This document shows, piece by piece, positions 31,057 through 40,073 of a DNA stretch of 64,000 nt. The notes under the pieces are model-generated. The model saw nothing but the letters and a program-made list of their open reading frames with translations, searched no databases and was not told where the DNA came from. Origin of the DNA: JAZGGS01 sp963749485 (GTDB lineage: Bacteria; Bacteroidota; Ignavibacteria; Ignavibacteriales; Ignavibacteriaceae). Within the stretch, counting starts at the first letter, position 1, and each line of letters opens with the position of its first letter. The position numbers were made by a program, and so were the translations under genes. Location of the stretch: positions 62,001 to 126,000 of the forward strand of contig CAVVMV010000003.1 of NCBI GenBank assembly GCA_963749485.1. The letters are read 5' to 3'.

Positions 31057-32868
31057 CTACTTGGTAAGAATCATCTTCTTAACGTTTGTAAAGTTAGTTC
31101 CGTCTATTCCTGTAGCTTCAATTCTGTAGAAATAAACACCACTATTTAGTAGTGAAGCATTAAAATCTACATTGTGTGATCCTGCTACAAGATTAGTATT
31201 TATTAACGTTGCAACTTCCTGTCCAAGAACATCAAACACCTTCAAGCTAACATCAGAATCTACAGCTAAGCTGAAGTTTATCTTTGTGCTTGGATTGAAT
31301 GGGTTAGGATAGTTCTGCTCTAAAGCAAATACGTCAGGTATAGCAACCTCAACTTCGATAGCATCAAAATATTCAAAACTACCATCAAAATCTAATTGTT
31401 TTAACCTGTAGGAATGCGTTCCTTCGTTAACTGAAGCATCTGTAAATGAATAGCTGTGTGGTTCGGCAGAAGTTCCAAATCCAGCAACGTAGCCAACATT
31501 TTGGAAACCATTACCGGAATTTCTTTCTATCTCAAATCCCTGGTTGTTGATTTCTGTAGCTGTTGTCCAGTTAAGGGTTACATTTTTATCATTAACAGAA
31601 GCTGTAAATGAAGTTAATTCAACTGGGACTATACCGTCGACACAAACGTCATCAATATACCAGAAGTCAATTTGGAAGGAATTACCCGAATAGAAGAATC
31701 CAAACTGGAAGTTATCATCTCCAGTGCATGTACAGTAACATGTTCCGGACCAACATTTCCAGGAGGATCAACAACTGCCCAAATTGTTGTCCAGGTAGCA
31801 CCAGCGTCAGTTGTAGTAAGCGGCATCCAACTGTTAAGCCTGCGCCAAAACAATCAACGAAATGTTGGAAACTATGGTGGTGTTCATGCATACCACCACT
31901 TGGTACTACGGGAGACATAATGATAAGAATCACCGGTAAAAGCTGGTGTCCAGGAAAATCGCATTTCTCCTGCAGCAGCGCCGGCAGCATTAGTTGGTTG
32001 ACTCGCCATGACCAGTTGCCAACTCCCAAAGGACCAACTTCTGTCCATAGTGCAATATCAGAATCAAAGGTATCTTCGAATAAATTACAACCACCAGGGA
32101 TTACACCAGGGAAGAATGAAAGACCACTTATTGCCGGGAAGCCAGTTGGACCTATCAATGTTCCAGCACCTGTTGAAGGATTTATTGAAATAAGATCACC
32201 TGCATTTGACCCTGCCGCCTACTCCACCATAAAGTATTCCATCAGGACCAAATTCAATTGCGCCAACTTTATCAAAACCAATAGGACCAACAAGTGTTGG
32301 AGACACCTGATAGCTGGATTAATTGTATACAAAAATGAAGGTCCACTTGGTGTACCGATCCATATAGAGTTCCGCCTGCATCAAAAGTTAATCCAGTTAC
32401 TCTATCTACTCCACCCGGGAAAATGGTTCCAACTACTGTTGATGCACCCGTTGTCTGGTCAATTGTTACAAGGTCCGTGGTTGTACCTGGAACGTAAAGA
32501 GCACCTAATAAATTTCCGCCACTGTCGAAATCTAATCCTGCGACGGCTGAAGCTGGCGCATGGAATCCTATTATTGTAGCTACACCGGTTAGAGGGTCTA
32601 TGGTAACAACTTCAGCAATACCCCGACCCACAGTGCCAAATAAAACCTCATCATTTCTAAATTCAATTTCTGTTACTCCACTCCCTGTACCACTAATAGG
32701 TGCAACAAGAGTTCCTGTTCCTGTAGTTGGGTCTATAGTTATCAGCTCGTTTGACGAACTACCGGTAGTACCATATAAGGTACCGGGCACCTGTGCATAA
32801 ATCAAGCTTCCGAAGAAGATAAGCAATACCATTGTAGCCAAAACTGAAAAGGTAAATTGCTTTTTCAT
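31057..32868 (-). CDS. Secreted propeller-type protein with T9SS sorting domain, paralogue of the previous gene (several frameshifts)
   Basis: The N-terminal piece (32272-32868) has a signal peptide and a run of propeller-type repeats (GTLYGTTGSSSNELITIDP, EVVTIDPLTGVATIIG, DLVTIDQTTGASTVVGTI). These alternate short time-like motifs as in a beta-propeller. The middle (about 31629-32158) has CNLFEDTFDSDIALWTEVG and the jelly-roll-like segment, with breaks near 32270, 32130, 31850 and 31740. The 3' part, including a long unlisted stretch at 31246-31628, matches the 28.9-30.8 kb gene closely and ends in the same sorting domain (VKKMILTK). About 600 residues are expected. Function is unknown; the two genes probably arose by duplication and then exchanged 3' ends. 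Confidence 0.8.
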
Positions 32869-32987
32869 AAGTGCCTCCTAATTTATTAATAGATTTAATT
32901 GAGTTATTTATATAAAATCAATTTGTATTACACGATTGCTGATGTATAATATTATTAAAACCAAACAGAATAGCAAGTATTCAGGGA

Positions 32988-33344
32988 TTATTTTGTTACC
33001 CTGCCGTAATTCAAATTTCCAAGTGATGTATAAAGAACCAGAGAATCACTATTTAGTTTTTGAATTTTAAACTCTAACGATCCCTTTATGTTGCGTGGTT
33101 CAGGGGCAACAAGAAATTCAATAAATAAAGAATCGTTATTAACCTTATACGTACCTTCAACCAGTTCTTTATTTACATTTCTTGCCAATCCTTTAACAAC
33201 TCCATCTGCAGAAAACTCAACAACATTACTGTTCTTATCTTTCCAATTGCCAATAATTTCAGATTCATAATCAGAACCGCAGCCGGCAAAAAACGCAATT
33301 GCAATTGAACAAAGCAAAACTTGGGATAAAATATTTACTTTCAA
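32988..33344 (-). CDS. Small lipoprotein, unrecognised
   Basis: The 118-residue protein has a lipoprotein signal with FFAGCGSDY (lipidation cysteine near residue 21). A small beta domain follows (IIGNWKDKNSNVVEFSADG, EGTYKVNNDSLFIEF). The pattern of I-G-x-W ... F-x-x-D-G ... Y-x-x-x-x-D-x-L resembles the small lipocalin-like domains found in Bacteroidota lipoproteins. It is intact. It stands alone between T9SS genes, about 120 bases before one and 400 after another. The role is unknown. Confidence 0.78.
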   Translation of the reverse strand: MKVNILSQVLLCSIAIAFFAGCGSDYESEIIGNWKDKNSNVVEFSADGVVKGLARNVNKELVEGTYKVNNDSLFIEFLVAPEPRNIKGSLEFKIQKLNSDSLVLYTSLGNLNYGRVTK

Positions 33345-33467
33345 TTTAGATCCTCCGGATAATTTTTTGATTGATATTATAATAATAAAGATAAAGAAAA
33401 ATTGAAAGTTAATTTTCGGATAAATTAAATTGCAGAAATGGTGATCGAAAAGGAGTAAGAAATTATA

Positions 33468-33518
33468 TCACTTAACTTTCACAATTATCATTTTGATACT
33501 ATCATTTCTGACAGTAGT
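33468..33518 (-). pseudogene. Relic of a SpoIIE-phosphatase C-terminus (copy A)
   Basis: Seventeen codons plus a stop read LTTVRNDSIKMIIVKVK on the minus strand. The last twelve residues match the end of the 40.1-42.6 kb phosphatase (NDDITMVIVKVK) at nine positions. No more of the gene is recognisable upstream. A second, diverged relic lies at 35841-35894 in a duplicated flank. Confidence 0.55.
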
Positions 33519-33644
33519 TAAGTTGTTATATTACAAAAAGTTGATAAAGTAGGCGCAACAAATACGCAACAAAAATTCTTATAATTGTGTAAACATTATG
33601 AAAGGAAATGAAAGTAAATATAAATTAGAATTGTTATTAATAAA

Positions 33645-33673
33645 GCCCTTGCTACTTTAAGTATAGCAAGGGC
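33645..33673 (-). terminator. Terminator of the 33.7-35.5 kb T9SS gene
   Basis: A perfect 10-bp stem (GCCCTTGCTA with TAGCAAGGGC) has a 9-base loop. The minus-strand side continues TTTATTAAT. The same hairpin recurs at 36017-36045. Confidence 0.8.
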
Positions 33674-33712
33674 GGTAGGTTAAGTTTCTTGTAGACGAAT
33701 TACTTCATCAAC

Positions 33713-33762
33713 ATTTATCCGCCGCAGTCCCGCCATAGGCGGGCAAGTCTAACGAAGGAGGA
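33713..33762. repeat. 49-50-bp palindromic element in the 3' end of a T9SS gene (copy 1)
   Basis: The element is GC-rich against an AT-rich background. Its core is CCCGCC-ATA-GGCGGG at 33729-33743. It interrupts the expected end KKMVLMK of the sorting domain and supplies a new end, KKMVLLR and a TAG stop at 33749-33751. A second copy occupies the same codon in another gene. Confidence 0.75.
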
Positions 33763-35516
33763 CCATTTTCTTAGTCTCTACAAAATTTCCAGTACTTAAA
33801 GTATAGAAGTATAGTCCACTCGGTAGTCCAGTGGCATCAAATTGAACTTCGTGATTTCCACCAGGAACAACCTGGTTTATTAAAGTACTAACTTCTCTAC
33901 CCAGCACATCAAATATCTTTAGTGTTACTTGAGCACTTTGTGGAACAGTAAAATTAATTGTAGTACTCGGGTTAAATGGATTTGGATAATTTTGCTCTAA
34001 AGCAAATTCAGTTGGTAAACCGATATTAACTTCTAAAACTTCCGAGTAAGAAAAGCTTCCATCAAAATCGATCTGTTTTAATCTATAATAGTATGTCCCA
34101 CTGTTAACAGAGTTATCTGTGTAGCTATAGCTCTTTGGTTCTGTTGTTGTGCCGAATCCAGGAACAAATATAATTTGCTTAAAGCTTTCATTGTCCTTGC
34201 TTCTTTCAACTTGAAATCCTGAGTTGTTTGTTTCGGTAGCTGTAGTCCAACTAAGCACAACACCGCCGTTTAACACATTTGCAGAAAATGATGTGAGCTC
34301 AACTGGTACAGCAGCAATATCGAAAGGTTCAACAAAACGTGCAGAGACACCGGCAATAATTGTCCTCACAAATGCCCCAGTAGTTCCATCAATTTCGTGA
34401 ACTCCAGTACCGCTAGTAACGAGATAATTTCCACTAAGTAATTGATAACACCCCCTTAGGCCAGTTACAGCATCAAAGTAATTTAATTGGGCACCATTGG
34501 AATCGTAAATGTACAATCCGGATGGAGTTGAGAAGCCAGCAGCTATTATATTTCCACTGGTCACCTCTCTTATCTGTTCCGGAAAATTTAAAGCAGTAAC
34601 AAAGTTGTCTAAGTAAGTCCCGCTTAGGTCATATCTAGCAATGTTATCACTTGTACCTGCTGAGACTAACACATCGGTGTTCTAAATACAATTTCCCAGG
34701 GACTATCCATAACAGTTGCATTTGGTTCAATAAAATTACCAACATAGATTCCGGATGGATAAATTGTGCAATTGCATCTGAATTTGCACCTGATGCAACT
34801 GTTGCCATCAACGAATTCAAATCGGGTGCAAGTTTAATTCCTCGCATATTATCTAGGGTGTCATGAATTCCTCCCACCCAAATTCCAAGAAAACTACCTA
34901 ATGTATCATATGCCACAATATGATCATCTAGCTGATCTGAAACAAATATTGTAATTCCAGGAGTAAGAATAGCGTCTATTGGTGTTGATAAATTTGTTGG
35001 ATCTGCAGGAATAAAATCTGCATTAATGAGATCTCCAGTAGCCACATTAAAGCTCATAACACGATCGTTGGTAGACTCTGGAATCATCAAAAATGTTGGC
35101 GTTAATTGTCTGTTTGTTCCTCCTCCATCGTATTGAGTAGGATAACCTACTGACGGATTAATTGTTTCACCGTTTGCAAAGTGCTGCCTGGCAATCGATA
35201 AATCATATTGGGAATCAATCTGATTCCAGAAAGCCGTAAATCCGCCATCATAAATATCAAGAATGTTTTGAATTACTGTATAAACAACCTTCCCATTTTC
35301 AACTGATCTTGCTTCAACAAAAACACCCTCTTCCAGGTAAACTGTATGGGGGATGTTTTGCAAGGCAGTTAGTTCTCTTGCTTCAACTACCATATTATAA
35401 TCTTCTTCTGAAAGCTCCATTAGTTCAATAAAACCAATTTGCGGACTATCCTGTGCGAAGATCGGGAACGCAATAAATAAAGTTAGAATAATAATAAGTG
35501 GTTTCAATTTTTTCAT
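33749..35516 (-). CDS. Secreted NHL/propeller-type protein with T9SS sorting domain (one frameshift)
   Basis: The protein has a signal peptide (PLIIILTLFIAFPIFAQ), an N-terminal domain of about 100 residues, and a propeller-like region with repeats such as IFVSDQLDDHIVAYDTLGS and GTSDNIARYDLSGTYLDN. It ends with VELTSFSANVLNGGVVLSW and the sorting domain (LEQNYPNPFNPSTTINF, LKIFDVLGREVSTLI, ETKKMVLLR). Its pieces are 34647-35516 and 33749-34672; one indel near 34680 links them into about 588 residues. A strong AGGAGG lies five bases before the ATG at 35516. The C-terminus has been changed by the palindromic element. The ligand or activity is unknown. Confidence 0.84.
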
Positions 35517-35526
35517 AGCAACCTCC

Positions 35527-35737
35527 TAAATGAGTGAAATTGCAAAATAATATTCGACACACTCTACGCCTTGGGGGAAGCACAATATTCTGGAAGGAAT
35601 TTAAGAGTAACGTTATCCCATACGTTTCTCTCAAGGGGTAGATTTAACTAATTGTTAATATTGCAAACATTAATTGATAGAAGCAACTATACTTGATGAT
35701 TGGCTACAGTTTGCATTTGGCAAGTAATTAAGAGCGG
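35527..35737 (-). promoter_or_regulatory. Leader region shared with the 28.9-30.8 kb T9SS gene (copy B)
   Basis: This is the counterpart of 30780-31002. It carries the same order of blocks: ATTGCA, a CTTGGGGG segment, AAGGAAT, CTCAAGGGG, AGAAGCAACTA and GATTGGCTACAGTTT at 35698-35712. On the minus strand, CCTTG and CAAGG blocks about 65 bases apart could form the base of a stem in both copies. Confidence 0.45.
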
Positions 35738-35840
35738 TGTTGTTAATTGAAAATTATAAAAGTAAGTGGGTATGCTTACTTTCAAATTGAACGAAAATAT
35801 TTATAAAAATTTGTTGCGCTAGAGTGACAAATCCTTCAAA

Positions 35841-35894
35841 TTATAAAACTTTTACCAAGAGTAGCGTGATATCATCATTTCTAGAAGCAGTTAA
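35841..35894 (-). pseudogene. Relic of a SpoIIE-phosphatase C-terminus (copy B)
   Basis: The minus strand reads LTASRNDDITLLLVKVL and a stop. NDDIT with a following hydrophobic-VKV end is the family's C-terminal motif. This copy keeps the motif better than copy A. It is followed by the same 'GCAACAAA' direct repeats and terminator. Confidence 0.55.
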
Positions 35895-36016
35895 GTTATT
35901 ATATTACAATAAGTTAATAAATTGGGCGCAACAAATACGCAACAAAAATTCTTATAATTGTGTGAAGATTATGTAAGGAAATGCAAGTAAATATAAATTA
36001 GAATTGTATTAATAAA

Positions 36017-36045
36017 GCCCTTGCTACATTAAGTATAGCAAGGGC
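36017..36045 (-). terminator. Terminator of the 36.1-37.8 kb T9SS gene
   Basis: It has the same 10-bp stem as at 33645-33673 (GCCCTTGCTA with TAGCAAGGGC), with one loop change. It belongs to the duplicated downstream cassette. Confidence 0.8.
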
Positions 36046-36084
36046 GGTAAGTTATTTTTTCATATAATTAATTACTTCATCAAC

Positions 36085-36133
36085 ATTTATCCGCCGCAGT
36101 CCCGCCATATGCGGGCAAGTCTAACGAAGGAGG
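36085..36133. repeat. 49-bp palindromic element in the 3' end of a T9SS gene (copy 2)
   Basis: This copy is nearly identical to that at 33713-33762. The core is CCCGC-CATAT-GCGGG, one base different from copy 1, which shortens the stem from six to five pairs. Again it gives the end KKMVLLR and a TAG, at 36121-36123. Confidence 0.75.
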
Positions 36134-37822
36134 ACCATCTTCTTAGTTTCAACAAAATTACCAGCTCTTAAGCTGATAAAAATAAACTCCACTTGGAAGT
36201 GATGAAGCATTAAATTCAACTTCATAACTTCCAGCAGGTTTTTCTTCGTTAACTAAAATTGCAATTTCATTTCCAAGAATATCGTAAACTTTAATTGTTA
36301 CAAATTCTTGCTGGGGAATTTGATAATTGATTATTGTACTAGGATTAAATGGATTAGGATAATTTTGGTATAGCTTAAACTCATCAACAATTAAATTGTT
36401 TTCTTCTTCAACAGGTAAAATATTATAATCAAAATTTGATTGATAAAACTGATGAACAAATGCAGAAACTTCTTTACCAACAGTTACAGAATTAAGTGGA
36501 TCGATTCCTTGCCCAATTGTATAGCCAACAATAATTGTAATTGGTTTATCTTCTTCTAAAGAAAATGGACCTGTGTGTGCAAGAATTCTATAATCCGTAG
36601 GTCCAATATTCAGCCATCCATAATCAGATTCCGGATCTCCGGAATACCAGAATAGTGGATTTACTAGTCTCACAAGGTACACCTCCAAAAACACTATCCC
36701 CAAGGATCAGTTACAGGGATCAAGAGATCACCTAATTTCATCGTCCGAGCATATAATTTCTTGCTTCAAATTCATCATTCGGATCACCTCGAATCGGATC
36801 AGATTTTAATAATGATGTAAATGCTGTCATAGATTTGGTTTTTTGCACCGGGAATAGTTGAATTCCTTTTAGATGGGCCTTGATGATTGTATGCTGTATC
36901 AAGCGGTGTGTCAATACTGTCTTCATACGTTCCATTCAAATTATTATCAATAAAGGTTTCCCCGGGAATGTATGAGTGGGGTTTCTGCAGCAAATTCATA
37001 AAAAATGCTGGTGGGCTAACAGGGAATAAACTATCTGGTCCCGAGTTGTAAATTAATGCTGATGAAGATAATGTATCACAACCGGCGAGATCATCCCAGG
37101 AATGATCACCAAGATCAGCATCAGCCCAGGCAGAGAAATAAACTGAATCTAAGATGGAATTAACCGTTCCTTTGTTTATTATTTTGTAACGGATGAAGAG
37201 TACATTCTTTAGTTGAGGTGCATTATTAGTTTTATAACCGAACACTGTTTGATGTATTTCAATTCCTAATGGCGGAACACCTACAAATCTGGTTCTTGGC
37301 GTCACTGCATCATTATAAACACACCAGGCAACCTGATCTCCGATAATATCAGGTCTGTCTTCAGTCAGGTCCCATTCTCCATTACCATTTAGATCAATTG
37401 GGTTATAGATTCCATCATTATCTCCATCGTAAAATTCAGCCCCGATTTCCACAGCAAAAATCCATTCCTGCCAGGAAGGACCAAATGGCTGGTCACTCTC
37501 TTTAACAACATAAATTTTATAACGCGGATCATATTGATTCGAACCAACATTTCCCGGCAGGTAATTTTCAATCAAAGATGCTGATGCCTGTGCATTTGCC
37601 CAGAGAGTATCACCATTGTAACCCGATAAAAAGAATCCTCCTGAAAAAAGGAATGGGATGTCCAGGTATCTTCCATGAGTTCCTTCCGGTGGAATGTTAT
37701 ACATCTGCCAAAGTTCCATTATTATTCATCGGCATATTGATGTTGTTTATGTAAAATCTGAGGGTAGATTGTGCGTGGAGCGTGGATAGAAATAAAACAA
37801 AAGTAAATAATATCGTTTTCAT
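36121..37822 (-). CDS. Secreted protein with T9SS sorting domain, unrecognised (several frameshifts)
   Basis: The true start is the ATG at 37822, which opens a signal peptide (FTFVLFLSTLHAQ) and then shifts frame near 37705. The main piece (36799-37719) has FLFSGGFFLSGYNGD and calcium-loop-like motifs (DGDNDGIYNPIDLNGNGEWD, DNNLNGTYEDSIDTP). A third piece (36158-36703) carries YSGDPESDYGWLNIGPTDYR and the start of the sorting domain (YQNYPNPFNPSTIINY). The frame shifts again near 36163 to end in VETKKMVLLR. About 566 residues are expected. Similar proteins are common in Ignavibacteria, but none has a known function to my knowledge. At least three indels are present. Confidence 0.8.
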
Positions 37823-37832
37823 TTTCTCTCCG

Positions 37833-39937
37833 TTATTTCATTAAAATCATCTTTTTTGTTTCAACAAAGTTACCAGCTACCAATTGATAGAAGTAAACTC
37901 CTGATGCTGGATACCGGCTATTCTTTATTGCATTAAACGTAACTTCATATTCTCCGGCGGGTTTTTCTTCATTAACCAAATTTGTTATTTCATTACCTAA
38001 AACATCAAATATTTTTAGTCGTAACAAAACTTAATTCTGGAATTTGATATTTAATTGTGGTGCTGGGATTAAATGGATTTGGATAATTTTGGTATAGATA
38101 AAAAGATTCTAGTTCAGATTCATCAGTGTAAATTCCTGTATGTATGATCGTGGAATGATCTATTACCCAATTATATGGATCTACAGAAATAATCGTTACT
38201 ATTGGAGAGAAATGAATCTCATAAAATTGCTCATTAGAATTTTGATAAATCTTAATTGTTGTATCTCCACCTACAAATTGCACTTTAAGTTCCAAATGCA
38301 TTTTAAATAGAGGAGTTATAGAGGTTGAGGTTGTTTGAACAGAATGGATTATTAAAGTATCATTTATTTGTGTCCAGTTAATATTAAAAATCGGATATCC
38401 CTCACCAAAGTACCATTGATTAAAGAAATCAGTAAAATCCTGTCCCGTTGTTGTTTCAAGTACATCCTTAAAATCTAATCCGCTTGCAACGCCATATTTA
38501 AATTCATCTTGAAAATTTCTAAGTGTAAGAATAAACAAAGAGTCGTTTCCCAACTCAAAACGTATCATATGAACAATTGCAGCTCCTTTTTTATAAGTAA
38601 GTCGATAATCAAAAATTCTATTCTCATCATTGCTATATTCATTGGGAACGTAGACACTACCCCCGGGTTCAGATAATATTTTTTCGTGTGCATCATTCAT
38701 AAATAAATCTGCGCTGTTTTGTGATTCAAGATTTTGTATAGCTAAATATTCAGCATATACTGAAAAGCCTTCGTTAATCCATATGTCCTGCCAAGTAGCA
38801 CAAGTAACGTTATCCCCAAACCAGGAGTGTCCCAATTCGTGTGCTGAATACCAAAAATAATAATATCCAACTATATAGGCTGCTGTAGTATCTAATGCCT
38901 GGTAACCCGTAGTGGTCATAGTTTGGTGTTCCATTGCACCCCAGGGATTCGAAGTTAGACAATATCCGTATTTTTCATCTTTGAATGGGTAATCGCCAAA
39001 AAGGTTTGTAAATAGCTGCATATAATCTTTTGTTTTTTCAATTGCTACTAAATGCATCGGGAGATATGGACAATCGTGAAACAGATAACTTTGGATCAAT
39101 ATTGAGTCGTTAGTTCCCTCAATTTCTGCGTAGGTTATATGCTCAATATACTCTCCAACAGCAAATGAGACCAAATAATAGTCAATTGGATAATTTGATT
39201 TCCATTCGTACCGGACTTTGTTCCCTGTTAACGGTACGATAGATGTTAGAATTCCATTTGAACCAGCTTTACAATCGGATTCAGTTGTTAGTGTAATATG
39301 TATGGAATCAGACTTATCACCGAGCACCTGTTTACAGGGCCACCATATCCTGGACCAAAATGGTTCCGAATAGGTATAAGTCACAGAGGAGTTATATGCT
39401 GTTCCATTCGAAATACCGTTATAACCTGAAAATGCAGAAGACTGACCATCCCCATAGTAATATATCTTGGCAATTATATCAGATCCGACTGTCAAGGGAG
39501 GATTAATTGGAACTTTAATTAAATGATTATTATGCGTGTAGCTGCGAGATTGTCCATTTACAATAACGGAATCTACAATCATATATGTATCTTGTGTTAA
39601 AGTATCAATTAACTCTATTACAAATGTGTCTATTGGGCTATTTTGTACTTCCGCATAAACCATTCCACTACCCTGAATTTCGGTTGATGATTTACTAACA
39701 GATAAGTCGAGTTTGTAAAATTTAACATCATATCTGTTTAGTTGATTCAAGCGTACTAGGCGAATATCGGTTATCATACGAAAAATTTTCTCGTGGCTTA
39801 AATAATTCTTTTTCGTGATTAATAAACTTTGGCTGAGCATATAGAAGATGGCTGACATAAGAATTTATTGAATAATTTTGCAGAACTAAAACTAGGATAA
39901 GAATACCTTTGGACAAGGCGCTCATAACTCTTTCCAT
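37833..39937 (-). CDS. Secreted M1-family aminopeptidase with T9SS sorting domain (two frameshifts)
   Basis: The catalytic domain is complete: the substrate-exopeptidase motif NPWGAMEHQT, the zinc motif HELGHSWFGDN and the third zinc ligand in WINEGFSVYAEYLA, in M1 (gluzincin) spacing. A signal-like N-terminal segment is in 39728-39937, and the frame shifts near 39740 into 38005-39858. A second shift near 38020 leads to the sorting domain (YQNYPNPFNPSTTIKY, LKIFDVLGNEITNLV, ETKKMILMK). About 700 residues are expected. GAMEH replaces the more usual GAMEN, as in several Bacteroidota members. It would remove N-terminal residues from peptides outside the cell. Confidence 0.9.
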
Positions 39938-40073
39938 TCGTTATTTATTATATGCAATTTAAGATAGAAAGAATACTAAGGCAAGAAAAATAAAGTTGAG
40001 AATTAGCAGGTAATGAGTTGTATATAACAGGAAGAAATTAGGCAAACAAAATATTATTTTGTAATCGTTAATA

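Noticed and set aside
31608..32579. 323-residue plus-strand frame over the T9SS gene
   Set aside because: It is antisense to the T9SS paralogue, and its composition (many Pro, Ser, His, Lys) is what the reverse strand of such a gene gives.
33713..36133. Palindromic element as an insertion sequence or CRISPR repeat
   Set aside because: It is too short and has no transposase, and only two copies at gene ends are present, with no spacers.
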